Positions 22,384-33,891 of a DNA stretch of 64,000 bases are shown here, in pieces. Below the pieces are notes generated by a model. That model saw only the letters and a list, made by a program, of their open reading frames with translations, did not search any database and had not been told where the DNA came from. The DNA comes from Epiperipatus broadwayi. Lineage: Eukaryota; Onychophora; Udeonychophora; Euonychophora; Peripatidae. A program made the position numbers and the translations under genes. Within the stretch, counting starts at the first letter, position 1. Each line of letters starts with the position of its first letter. The DNA lies in the NCBI GenBank assembly GCA_028023455.1, contig JAQFVV010012400.1:16545490-16609489 (forward strand). Direction: 5' to 3'.

Positions 22384-22865
22384 ATATACTCTATATATTA
22401 TATATTGATACAAATATATAATAAGCCTGTATTTCAGTTACTACATAGTAGAGATGTCTGCCCATCCCTTGTATATGTATTAAATGGGTTGTCCTGTACA
22501 TGAGGGGTCATATTGACTTTAGGTCAACATGGGTGGCCTTTGAGCGTTCCGTCATCAGATTTTCAATTGGGTGGACGATTGAACAGTTGGAGTGAATTGA
22601 AGCCTGTCCATTAATGTATGAGGATTGTCTACCTTAATATATATCTGAGCACTTATTGCATATATATGTGGGGAAGATAATCTGGACCAACTGATGATTG
22701 CTGGTTTAGCATGAAATACATATATTGGTGATTATCTTTTCAACATATATGTGTTCAAGTTATGAGATGGAGTGGAGAGTGATGGGTCGTGTGAAAGTCT
22801 ATGCTCATATATACCCTATATATTATATTGATACAAAATAATCCCAATGCATATACTGAAATAAA
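22344..22865 (+). mobile_element. Family B unit with direct terminal repeat
   Basis: The string ATGGAGTGGAGAG and the following 100 bases (to about 22445) recur at 22767 with a period of 423, giving one complete unit and the start of a second. The unit includes an intact hammerhead. The layout, a tandem unit preceded by an inverted fragment, repeats what family A shows. No protein is encoded. Confidence 0.75.
22676..22736 (+). ncRNA. Type I hammerhead ribozyme, family B, best copy
   Basis: Helix I has an outer 7-bp perfect part (GATAATC 22676-22682 with GATTATC 22730-22736), an internal loop, and an inner CCAA/TTGG (22687-22690 with 22725-22728). CTGATGA is at 22691-22697. Helix II pairs TGCT with AGCA (22699-22702, 22708-22711). 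GAA is at 22713-22715. Helix III is ATA/TAT (22716-22718 and 22721-22723) around a 2-base loop, and the cleavage base is A22724. Every conserved core base is present and H17 is an allowed A. The internal loop in helix I next to a looped helix II is the arrangement in which natural hammerheads make tertiary contacts. Confidence 0.85.
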
Positions 22866-23200
22866 TATACAAATATTAAGCATTAAATCACTCCACATGG
22901 TTAAGAAATCCAGTACCGCCCTCTGTGAACTAATATATAAAAACATTAGAGTTTGTATTTCAAAATAGCCAGTTCAAAACGATACCGCTGTGAACTGTCC
23001 GCTATAAGATGTTATACAGTATATTGAGTTTGTATTTCAATATACTGTATAACATCTTATAGCAGACAGTTCAAAGCGGTATTGTTTTGAGCTGGCTATT
23101 ATGAAATACGAACTCTAATGTATTTATATATTAGATCACAGAGAGCAGTATTGGATTTCTTAACCATGTGGGGTGATTTAATGATTAATATTTGTATATT
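22866..23200. repeat. Long inverted repeat, ~160-bp arms
   Basis: The left arm 22866-23025 is matched in reverse complement by 23039-23200 with few mismatches, around a 13-base loop. Downstream of the right arm, the AATATATAATAAGCCTGTAT string at 23212 also occurs at 22414, linking this hairpin to family B. A diverged fragment of the left arm is seen at 32369-32420. Confidence 0.9.
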
Positions 23201-23310
23201 GATACGAATATATAATAAGCCTGTATTTCAGTTATAAATGATTTATATATACACTGTATAAAAGAGTAGAAAGAGATAAGTATCAAATATATGATAAACT
23301 AATGATGAAG

Positions 23311-23915
23311 ATTATAAATATATGATAACCATATTGAGAAAAGCTTTCATAAAGTTTATTTTATGTTCTTAACTGACTTTCGACTCCTGTAAGTTATAGA
23401 CTAACCTAAATTATAAACTAGGAGTTAGGATGTATATAAGTTGTTATTGCTCATTTACATAAAATTTGAATATGAGCTTTAATTAGGGAGAACAGACCAT
23501 CTTTTTGAGAGAGGCATGCATGATTATTTTCTATTGATAAAATTTTTGTCATCTAATATGTGCCATGCCTTTTTAATTTTTTGTTTAAAGTCGTTATGTT
23601 CATCCTTCATTAATATAGTGTGCGCTGAATGTAACAACTTTAAACAAAAAATTAAAAAAGCATGGCACACATCAGGGAACAAAAATTCTATCAATAGAAA
23701 AGAATCATGCATGCCCCTCTCAAAAAGATGGCCTGTTTTCCCTAATTAATGCTCATTCAAATTTAATGTAAATGAGCGATAACAACATATATACACCCAC
23801 TCCTAGTTTATAATTTATGCTACTTTTATGACTCTTAGGAGTCAAAAGTCAGCTAAGAACATAAAAATAAACTTTATGAGAGCCTTTCTCAATATGGTTA
23901 TAGTATATTTATAAT
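23311..23915. mobile_element. 600-bp foldback element, ~270-bp arms
   Basis: The arm 23325-23596 pairs with 23632-23901; pairing continues weakly into the flanks to about 23311 and 23915. The loop is 35 bases. Arms differ at scattered positions and small indels. Two open frames on opposite strands (23516-23749 and 23524-23712) encode near-identical peptides only because of the palindrome and are not genes. No target duplication could be fixed and the superfamily is unknown. Confidence 0.85.
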
Positions 23916-24886
23916 TATATTAATCTGAGTTAAAGTGTATAATTATATAATGATAAAGATGTTTGTGAAGTGTTTGGAGTGTATTTCATACAGAACAAAG
24001 ACTCAATAGAAAAAGAAAGATGTTTTTACACATGCAGATTTGGAGAAAAAGGATAAAATGTAAAACAGAAATAAGGATTTAGAAAATTTAGAAGTATAAC
24101 ACTGCCCTTATGGAGACAGAATATGTTTGTTTTTCGATCAGTGCAGGCACAATCATTTGACAATTCAGATGACAAAAGGTACCCATTTACAATTAACTAT
24201 TAGATACCAAGCTGCATTGGCCAAGAACCAGCTACTGAAAGAAAACTGAAAAAAAAATACAAGTTTCAAACAGATGCGAAACCTATACTATAGGTATAAA
24301 AGTTAGAAAGAGAAATTGAAAAAATGATAAAAGATTATTTATTGAGAACCAAAAAAAGAAGTAAAAAGACAGAAAAAATGAAATGAATGTTGGAAAAGAC
24401 TGTGATGGAAGTGAAAAAGAAAAAAAAGGCCTTCTGAAAAAAGATAATTATGAGTTTTTGAAGAACCCAGAAAGTGATTTGGGTTGATGTGATCTGGCAG
24501 TTAAATTATTACAAAATTATTTTTTAAAAGATATGTTTTATATATATATATCATTAAATCTAATGGAGAAAGCTGCCAAAACTTTTTTTTTAATTGTGAT
24601 TATAAATTTAAAAGAAATTAAAACTGAAGTTCTCTTTCAAAATCAGACTTAAAATTTACAACATCTATTAAATCATTAAATGTGCAGAAACACTACTTTA
24701 TATTGTTCCTGACATTCTCATGAATAATCAATCATGATTGTAAAAAGGAAAAAAAAAGCATGTTTTAATAAGTACAAGTATATGAATGTATATATAAGTA
24801 AGTGTATATAAAAATCCAAGGATATACAGACAAACTGAAGATTGAATTTTTCAATAACTTTTTTATTATTATTATATTTAATTATG
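23916..24886. other. A-rich DNA, nothing identified
   Basis: The plus strand is purine-rich between about 24240 and 24440, but no frame stays open. No repeat match was seen. Confidence 0.5.
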
Positions 24887-25012
24887 AACAAATAACATTT
24901 TTTTTTTTTCATATGTCAAATGCGTTGACCTAGAAGCGAACTCGGGCCAGCTGCTTGGAAGGCAGCTATGCTAACCACTAGGCCACCAACGCTTGACAAC
25001 AAATAACATTTT
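24887..25012 (-). mobile_element. tRNA-Gly-derived retroposon with 15-bp target duplications
   Basis: Perfect duplications AACAAATAACATTTT lie at 24887-24901 and 24998-25012. Read on the minus strand, the insert is a tRNA-Gly-like sequence followed by TTTGACATATG and an A tail (the T-run at 24901-24909). The same tail type is found at the plus-strand copy at 30562. This shows target-primed retroposition and a small SINE family rather than a working tRNA locus. Confidence 0.9.
24921..24992 (-). tRNA. tRNA-Gly(UCC)-like sequence, retroposed
   Basis: The 72-base sequence has an acceptor stem GCGTTG/CAACGC, an A box with TGGCCTAGTGG, an anticodon loop CTTCCAA (anticodon UCC) and a B box GAGTTCGCTTC. 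Damage is seen in the T arm, where the stem no longer pairs well, and in the first part of the D arm. It sits inside target duplications, so I regard it as a SINE head or tRNA pseudogene. Confidence 0.8.
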
Positions 25013-25531
25013 GTATACACCATTTCAAAAAAAATATTAAAAATTCACTTTGATTTTTAAATTCTGGAAAATCCATATAGAAAATAATCATGAAATGGTA
25101 TCACAATAACTTTTTGTTGGATGTTACCTCCAAATATAAAGTTGGTGACTAGCCAAAACAAAAATCCCTTTCTTCAAATGTTTATACTTGTCCAACAACA
25201 TTCATCTCTCTCTCTCTTCTTATGCTCTTTTTCCAATAATTTTTCTTTCACATTGAGAGATTTCATGCTTTTCACTTTTAAGGATATGTCCACAATAAGT
25301 TAATATATTCTCTAAGACTCCCCTTACTTTTATTTTTCTTAATCATCGACCATCATCATTACTGCCACTACTATTACTATTATTGAGTTCAGGTTTTACT
25401 ACTCAGTTATTGTTCATAAAGCAAAACTCGAGTAGAAATATCACATAAAAGAAGCAGGCAATTAATTTTATTATTTTTTGTTATGAAACTTTAATTATTA
25501 AAAATATAGTAATCATAAAATTTACACAAGT
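25013..25531. other. AT-rich DNA, nothing identified
   Basis: Only a short CT microsatellite near 25207-25217 stands out. Confidence 0.5.
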
Positions 25532-25672
25532 AAAATTCTGTAATATTTGATAAATTTTACAATCATTGTGTTTTAGATTGTAACAAACTATATAAAGTAA
25601 TCATCCTTTCTACAAGTTTGTTACAATCTAAAACACAGTGCTTGTAAAATTTATCAAATATTATACAATTTA
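25532..25672. repeat. Inverted repeat, 58-bp arms
   Basis: The arm 25532-25589 is almost exactly complementary to 25615-25672, with a 25-base loop. It resembles a MITE or snap-back element. No related copy was noticed elsewhere in the window. Confidence 0.9.
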
Positions 25673-27073
25673 ACATCGTTTAATATTGGCAAAGTAAATT
25701 TAAAATTTCAGAAGTTAGCTAAGAATATTAAAAATAAGAAATGGATTTAAAGTGAATGATTTATAAATTCATGCTCTCACTTCTAGACACTTAAGATTGG
25801 CTCATATAATTACATTTGAGTTTGGAAATAAGATAGCTGCTCTTATTTTCTTAAAGTCTCTATCTTGTGGTTGGGGCAAGAGTATCATTGCAGAGTGAAT
25901 ACCACTGTTTAATGGTGCTTATAAGGAAAGCATGATTACTTTTTATAAATAAAATTTATATAAACTGATTATGAAGCCTGAACAATTTAAAATAATTCAC
26001 TACACATAGAGGCCAGACTCATATTCGTATCTAATGAGCGAAGGCTAGCTATAATCTTTTTCATCTATTACTTGTGGCATTTTATTCTAAAAGTTTTATT
26101 GTTTCCTTTTTCTTTTTCTAATGATCTTCATAAAAAGACTATTTTTCCCCCATATTTTTATTGTCTTATTTATATTTTTCTGTTTTGTTTCATAATATCT
26201 TATTCTTAATATCCATATTGGGAAAAAGAAATGATATAAAAATGAGATTGATGATAACTGAACTAATCATGTGATAATGTCATCTAATATGGTGAGAGAA
26301 AAAGCAAATACCTCCATGTATGGAATCTGAGTCAACTTATGATATTTAATAATAATAATAATAATTATATTGACTATTATAACAAATGATTCTTTAATAT
26401 CGCATGCCTGTGTGTGGCACGCTTGGCATCTTCACCCAATAGAAATAGTACATGTATACCAATAAAAAACTTATGGGCCACTTCCAAGAATCAAAAAAAG
26501 GGACTAAAAATAAAATAAATATATATTTTTATTCTTTGACCAAAAAAAAAAAAGATAAGTAGATATAATGATAATTTTCTTTAGCATTTATGTAACATAA
26601 ATTGTTAGAATAAATTATGTCAAGCAATGGTTTAAGCCAATAATGATTAAATTTATCGATCATTTAGTTGTAATATTTATCTTATTGTCAATTTATCGCA
26701 CTCACCTTCAGACAGAAAACACAACATATATACATTATTTTTTAATAGTAGTATTAATAATATTATTATATACAAATATTATCATAATACAAATTCAACT
26801 TCCCAAAGTTTAAAATAACTCAACTATAAATGTTTTATTTGTAAGTAATTATATTACATTTTGTAATATAAAAAGACATAAATAAATACTTTGAATAAAA
26901 TATCATGATAATTCGTTATTTTTTATTTAAAAATATATCCATTAAAAAACACAACTTTAAAAAAATTGTACTTAGAGAATGCCAACAATGATAACTTTAC
27001 CATCGATGATCACTTGATTATAGTACTCTATTATTTAGTTTCTTTATTTGCCTCTGAGAAAAGGCAACATGTG
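25673..27073. other. AT-rich DNA, nothing identified
   Basis: An ATA microsatellite lies at 26348-26366. The part 26400-26460 is somewhat GC-richer, but no gene or repeat was recognised. Confidence 0.5.
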
Positions 27074-27420
27074 TAGATTATCTTTTAAACCACTAAACAT
27101 CACATTATCACCATCTCTATACTAGCACATAATTGTTGTAAACAAAGGCAAAACTCTCCATACAGTAGTGCCACCCTGTGCCAAACAGAGTAATCAATGG
27201 ATGCCAGAAGGCTTGTGCATAAAATCCCTATCTAGTGCCTACTCATCCAATATCCCCAGACTGATGATGGCCACAAGCCAGAAACTAGTCTGGGATATTG
27301 GATGAGTAGACACTAGATAGGGATTTTATGCACAAGCCTTCTGGCATCCATTGATTACTCTGTTTGGCACAGGGTGGCACTACTGTATGGAGAATTTTGC
27401 CTTTGTTTAGATTATCTTTT
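27074..27420 (+). mobile_element. Family A foldback with 13-bp target duplications
   Basis: The duplication TAGATTATCTTTT flanks the element (27074-27086 and 27408-27420), so its ends are exact: it starts AAACCACTAAACATC and ends GCCTTTGTTT. The first part (27087-27265) is antisense family A; the second is sense and pairs back on it over about 130 bases. The left end carries some 53 bases that have no partner on the right. Penelope-like elements are known for inverted pseudo-LTRs with a short extra piece at one end, and the duplication length fits target-primed insertion better than a cut-and-paste transposon. Confidence 0.9.
27250..27300 (+). ncRNA. Family A hammerhead at the foldback centre
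   Basis: CTGATGA (27261-27267), TGGC/GCCA, GAA (27281-27283), ACTAGT and C27290 are all intact. The normal helix I 5' strand has been replaced by antisense family A sequence; a perfect CCAATATCCC/GGGATATTGG pairing exists but is separated from the core by four unpaired bases, so the fold may be impaired. Confidence 0.65.
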
Positions 27421-28529
27421 CACATTAAGATTTAAGCCTACTAATAAACTCTTTCCTTTGACTATATGCTTGCTTTTTGTTTTTTTTATTATTATTGTCA
27501 ATGTTTCAACTCTACTAAGGAGATATCACCAGGCTCTTGTATTAGAAATTTCAAACTCTGAACAGAGCTGTTCACTATAGTCACAGTTTGAGATAGTTGA
27601 TGACGGATTATAAATTTACACTTCATAGTAATAAAATAAAAACATAATAACAAAGAATGTATTTTAAGGTTTATGATGTAGCTCTAAATATTAAAATGCC
27701 CGAATGAATTATCCTGCATAAATTCATAGCAGGAAAATTAATATGCTAAATTTAGAGTTCAAGATTCCTAGATCAATTCCTAGTTTAAATAAACTAAAAA
27801 AAAAAAAAAAATCTGTATCCTTAATTAACGAATAGCTGTGAGATTATTTATTTATTTCTAGAATAAATTGTCATTGGGATGATAAACAATGGGATGCTCT
27901 ATCAATAGTGATCAACTGTTTCCACTTGGTTATACAACATCAGTGATTATTATACTTTTAGACAGAGAATTTAGAATACATACAAACAAGCACAAAGAAG
28001 AGTGGAACTGATTTGATGAAATTATTACTCACAGATATTAGATACCACAATTGAATAAACATTCATTGTCTTATGGAGAGATGATCACTATTTTATTAAA
28101 AATAAATTCAAGTCTTTAAATGATTATTAATTGCCCACTGAGTGACATTTAAATATTAACTTTAAAGCCAAAGACTGCCATTTCAAATGTATCACATGAT
28201 TTTTTGTTACATTACAAGTGCCATTTTTTAGAAAGAGAGGTGAATATTCAAAAGTAACTTTAAATCTAGATCTCAACTTCCTTTAGTCACATAATGTTAT
28301 GATGATTATGACACTGCTCAGTATTGAAAGTGCTTAGTTTTAAATAAATTTTCTTTATTACAAATTCAAACCTGTTTTGTTGCAGAAAAACAGGCTAAAA
28401 AAATTTATTCTAGAATTATTATACTATTAATTATTTATAAATCAAAATAAAAAAATTTGGCATCTCATTAATAAATGTTTGTTTTTCTTTTTCTTTATTA
28501 TCTTGTTTTATATTAAATGTACCAATCAT
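27421..28529. other. AT-rich DNA, nothing identified
   Basis: A 68-codon open frame that begins in the family A element (27374-27580) is not considered a gene. No other feature was seen. Confidence 0.5.
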
Positions 28530-29400
28530 CATTCACTTAAATCATCATTGTCATTTTCAATCATTACTGATCTACTGCAAAATGAAGGTCTGTCTCTTCA
28601 AGTTTAATCCAATTCAACCTACAGCTTCGTTTCTCCACATCACTCCAGCACATTTATTTATTTCATCCCTTCATTTCATATGAGGTCTCATTCTAAGTCT
28701 TTTACAATCTCTTGGAATCCAGTTTAAGATTTCAACAGTCCATCTATTATCATCTTCTAGCAGTATGTCCAGCCCACCTCCACTTTGGTCTCATAATTCT
28801 TTCAATGTCAGTACCATTTGTTTGTTCTCTAACTTATGTATTTCATTTTTCAATTCCTTCTTGTTATTCCTAACATACATCTCTCCATACTTTGTTGAGT
28901 GGTCTGAAGTCTCTATATTGCTCTTCTGTTGAGTGTCCAAGTCTAGATTCATACACAAAACTGCTAAAACACACTTTTTTTTAAATCTTCCTTTACAATC
29001 ACATAGGCATATTTCCATTTAATATTAAAGTTGTTTTGACCAAAGGCACTCCATCCAATTTTAATTCTATGATTAATTTCATCCACTATGCTTCCATCTG
29101 TATTAATAATCTCACCAAAATATTTGTAATTGCTCACTTCTAATTTGCCATTATCAATCTTTATTTTCTTCTTTTGAGAAGATCTACCCAACATTACTTT
29201 AGTCTTTTTAGCATTTATTTTTAGTTTCTTACATTCATTTGATAACTTTTGCAATATTTGCAAAAAACAACCACTATCATCTGCAAAATCCAGATAAATT
29301 GAATAATCTCCACTTACTTTATTTCTCTTAACTTTTCATTTTAATCCATAAAATAGTTCTCCTGTCACACTCTTCTCAATGTTAATCTTATCATACCATT
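28530..29400 (-). pseudogene. RTE LINE, truncated minus-strand copy
   Basis: Read on the minus strand it carries the RTE thumb (SNYKYFGEIINTDGS, GWSAFGQNN at 28964-29263) and C-terminal segments down to about 28560. A remnant of the DFADD region lies near 29280. It is more diverged from 51491-54461 than the plus-strand copies at 16.5 and 20.8 kb. The 3' end has the reverse of the GATGAT run. Confidence 0.85.
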
Positions 29401-29474
29401 TACACCTTTCTTAAACATTTTATCAATACTCTTTATATCAAACTAAGTTTCAACTGTCCTGCAGTCATCATCAG

Positions 29475-30549
29475 AACTCTTCACAATCCTATTTCCAAAA
29501 CCCAAGGAAGAAAAAGAAGAAAATGTTAATCTTCTTAGACTGTTGTCTTTTGATAAAGATTCTTCATTAATTAAGTCAAATCAAAGATATTGGATTTGTT
29601 AGATTGATAAATATTATTTTAACAACATAGAATTCTGAATAACCAATAATAATTAATCCTTACTGAAACCAGTTTAGCATTGCTTGATGTTGTCTTATTA
29701 CAATTTACTCTAGCAATTTATGCCAAAAATGCAGTCTAAATTCTAAATTGATAATTAAGAGTTATATAAAATCCCTACATCATTACAATGTATCATTTTA
29801 ATATCACTTTTCCCAAAAGGAAGCTATTGGGCAATATAAAACCATGATCAAGGAATAACTTGTTCATCAATAGTGGTAATTCATCACTTCTGGTCACTTC
29901 CTAATAATTTATTCTAGCATTTATATATTTATGCACCTATAGTACAATTTAATTCAAAGTCACTACTGGAAATAATGCTCAAACGAAAAATCTAAATCAG
30001 GCATAGACAACATAGTGTGTGAGCTAGGCCAGGTCTACACAATGATTTATATGACTCTGATTAATTTTAAAATACTAATTTAACAGCTAATTTTTTTAAA
30101 AATAAAAAAAAATCCAAAATGACATATTTCTAATCATACAGTATATAATATAGTACGGCTTATATCTAGTATAATGAGATGTTTGTTGATTACTTCTAAT
30201 TCATTTCACATTCTTTAATTTAAACCAAAACATTTAATACAAAGGCATTTAATATGGTTATTTGTCAGAGTCTAGAATGTATGCATATTATTTTAATAAT
30301 ACATTTTATAAATTAAATATTGTTTTAATTAACTTCTATACAATTTATATAATTATAGCATAATTATATTTTTATTAAATAAATTACATCTGTAATCATA
30401 ATAATCAGGTGGTTTTTTTTTATTTTAACCTTTCTAGTAAAAATATCTGAATCACAGTGAAAATTGAGTAATTTATATATATATATGATGCTTCAGTTTA
30501 ACAGAATATTATGGCAGGAAAAAAAATATTTTTCATTATATTTTTAATT
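29475..30549. other. AT-rich DNA, nothing identified
   Basis: No gene, repeat or RNA was recognised. Confidence 0.5.
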
Positions 30550-30672
30550 AAAACTCTTTAGTCAAGCATTGGTGGTCGAGAGGTCAGCACAGCTGCCTTA
30601 CAAGCAGTTGTCCCAGATTAGCCAGTTTGCTTTCTGCCAATGCTATGACACATGAAAAAAAAAAACTCTTTA
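30550..30672 (+). mobile_element. tRNA-Gly-like SINE with 12-bp target duplications
   Basis: AAAACTCTTTAG is present at 30550-30561 and 30661-30672. The insert begins with a tRNA-like sequence (30566-30644) of the same type as 24921-24992: GCATTGGTGG, AGCTGCCTTACAAGCAG, and a matching 3' strand. The B box is damaged by extra bases. A TGACACATG tail and A-run follow. Two independent insertions with the same tail support a tRNA-Gly-derived SINE family. Confidence 0.85.
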
Positions 30673-33404
30673 GAAATAATGAAAATGTTTACAATTAAAG
30701 AAACCAAAAAAAAGTTTTAATAATCACTGTTATAAAATATTTCATGCTTTACTAACATTTCAAATACTATTAATTTACTTGAAAAAAATTAAATATACTT
30801 TAAAAATATTTATATATCAAAAATATATTTATTAATCTAAAGTAAAAAAAAAAAAACAATAACTTTTTTCTCCATTTCGAACTACCATAAAAATACAGTC
30901 AAAACTTTCTTCAAGACCTGCACTTAAAATTTTTTTTTTTTGTTCCTTCTGATTACAGCTGCCATCCGAAAACAAGTCATAGGATGTCAAAGTTCAGATA
31001 ATGGTAGCTTCTATTTACTAGATCAACCCCCCCCCCCCTGGCAACAGAAAATTTTGTTCCCATGTGACCAATTGATTGAAACTGTTGGCCATGCCCTGAT
31101 CTAAATATTCTTTACATTTAGGTCATAAATTTAGTGTCAAATGTTTTGAACAATTTTAATACTATAAAAAATATATATATTTTTTTTTATATTAGAATTT
31201 CCCAATCCATCAAATTTTTTTTTTTTCTACAGTAAAAATACAATGCACATAAAATTGCACAAACTAATTTCATTTTCTATACTTTGTCATTTAAATTTTG
31301 TTGTTTTTGTAAAATGTAAGTTAGTATATCAGTTTAATTTTATTGTATTCAGCTACTCTACTTTGATCATACTAATTTCACTTAGTTGGGTTGCATTAGC
31401 CATTGTATATCTTTAAAATGGATTAATTTTATATTTGTTTATATAAATTCTCTTTAACTCAGCTAATTTTAAAAATTTCAATTCAAATCTCAAATATATA
31501 TATATTAAAATAAATCTTTAAAAAAAAAAAAAAAGCTGCCATAGTAAAAGATTAAGCATTTTCCCAAGTATGGTTGTCAATTTATTGAAAAATGAAAAGA
31601 AAATTCTACATATATATATATATATCTTTTTTCTGCAATGTTTATTCCTACAAATGATGTGAGTGTGCTGAAGTTGACAGAATTATTGCAATTAATAATG
31701 AATATGTTTTAAGATATTGTAGAAAACAATGAAAACATTCAATAAAACAGACTTAAAACAGACTTGTTTTACCAAATGTTTTATATTTCTAACCAAGACA
31801 TTTGTTTTAAATGCTACTCATGTAATGGATAAAAAGAAAACAAAAAAAGTTATCAATCCAAATACAATGTTGAATAACAGAAATTTGTGTGTGCGTGTCT
31901 ACTTTGATTGTAAATATTAAAATAAATTTTTAATATAATAACAAATGTTTATTATGATGTATGCAATGATTTCATGAATAAATTAATGAATGAATTCTCA
32001 AAACTAATGGATTATAACAAAAAAAAAAAATCTAAGGGATAAATACATGAAATAAAAAATTAATGAGAATATTCACAATAAAAATAAACAGATAAAAAAC
32101 TATTATTATTATTTTGCTTACTTAAACTTTTTACAATTTCTATATATACATAACTGTTTTAGAAACTATTATCAATTATTTAGATCAAAGCAACTAATTT
32201 TTCTTTTAAAAATAAAGTTATTTTAAAGTTGAAATTTAGAGATTATATCATTTACTTAAATGTACTTTTTTTTTTTTTTTACTTGTAATCTATTAATACT
32301 TCAAATATTGAAGAATTATTAGTCATTTTAAAATTTCAACCAGTTTAATAAATACATAGAGTATACTAAAATAATTCCAATGCATACTGCAATCTGAAAT
32401 AAATATCAACTATCAAATCACCTCAAAAATTAAAACATTGTATCTCCAAGTCCAAAAAAATAACTCTTTGAACTGTATGCTGCAGAGACATTAAATATTG
32501 TAAGATGGACTTATTCAAACAAATTATATTGTATTATAAATTATTATTCTTTTATAAGACAATATGTGTTTCCTATCAGCCATAATATCAACTAGAGTTT
32601 GAATATGAATAGAAATTTGGAATTTTTCCAATTAGCTAAGAATTTTTAAGAAAGCCTAGATTTTTTCCCCAAATAGTCAGTCTATAGTTAACTCAGTTAG
32701 TCATCCAACTGCTTATTGTTAAATAGGTATTTATACAATTTTAGCTAAAAGATCAAAGTCATACTTTAACATGGGTTGGTTATATGACTTATTATACTGA
32801 TTATAAAACAAGATTATAATTTCAATATGATGCAGTTTTACATCTTTCCAAGCATTTGAAGGCAATTATAAATGTGAAAACATTTCAAGCAGCCAAAAAT
32901 CTTTTCAATAAAATATTTAATTCTGTACAAAATCAATACTTCAGCTTAAGCAGATAGCATATGACCTCTAAATCAATGTGTCACTTTTTTTTTTTCTAGG
33001 AGAAACTCTCTTCACTCTGCTTCAAAACCAATTGTTATAAGTTTAATTAATCATTATTACATAGTAGAACTGTTATATCTAAATCCCTAGACTATTTTCT
33101 GGCTGCTATATATGGTCTTCAGTTGCTTGAAAGCTCGAGTAACCTTCAAACATTAATATAATAGGCTGAGCACAATAGTAACAATTTACTGAGAACTTCA
33201 ATTAGTCAGAATAAAAGATCAACATAATAGTGTAAAAATTGATTAAGGAAAACCAATAATGACATTGTTTGATTCAAAAACCATAATGACAACAAACATT
33301 GGAGCACAAAGTTCATAACCTGTAATAAATTTATTATTATTATTTGCATTGTATCAAATGCTGTTTAGAAGAACTAATCAATATATACTTTGTTTATATA
33401 GATG
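30673..33404. other. AT-rich DNA, scattered homopolymers
   Basis: A 12-base C-run is at 31027-31038, with many A/T runs. The fragment 32369-32420 resembles the left arm of the hairpin at 22866. The 63-codon frame at 31729-31920 has no recognisable motif. Confidence 0.5.
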
Positions 33405-33891
33405 CTCTAAGTCAGTGTTCTTCAACCCTTGGTCTGCGTGTTAGATGGTCAGTAAAAAGTTTATAATAATGAGTTTAAACTTTTAATTAATATAGCCAAT
33501 TTTTATTTATTTTTTCATCTCATTTTTACCCAATTAAAAAAAAAAAAAAAACAGAACGAAAACAAAATCTAATCAATCATTCATAAATTAATTTGTTTTT
33601 CTAGTTATCACAGATGTTTATGGGGGGGGGGGGTAGAATTAAATTTTTTATTACTTTTCTAAAAAAAATTTAAAAAAAGTTTTTTTATTATATAAACTCC
33701 ATATATATATAAAACTTTATCTTATATATTTAACATTGTTGTTTTGATCAGTTATAACAATTATGCTTATCTTTAAGAAAATTTATCTATAGACTTCTGC
33801 CGGTCTGCGAAATCTTATTCTTATCCGCGGAACCTTATCCTTATTTTTACCGGCCGCAGGTGTGAAGAGGTTGAAGACCTCTGCTCTAAGT
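33405..33891. mobile_element. Non-autonomous hAT element
   Basis: An 8-base target duplication CTCTAAGT lies at 33405-33412 and 33884-33891. The element between (33413-33883, 471 bp) starts CAGTGTTCTTCAACCC and ends GGTTGAAGACCTCTG, imperfect terminal inverted repeats of the CAG-type usual for hAT. The inside is A/T-rich with a 12-base G-run (33622-33633) and encodes nothing. Both duplication length and ends fit hAT, so the class is well supported. Confidence 0.92.

Noticed and set aside
22520-22560. CTGATGA on the minus strand near 22553 inside family B
   Set aside because: No GAAA segment or helix II follows; the real ribozyme is 22676-22736 on the plus strand.
23516-23749. Paired open frames on both strands
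   Set aside because: They are the two arms of a palindrome and have no coding signature.
24921-24992. A functional tRNA-Gly gene
   Set aside because: Target duplications and an A tail show retroposition, and the T arm is damaged.
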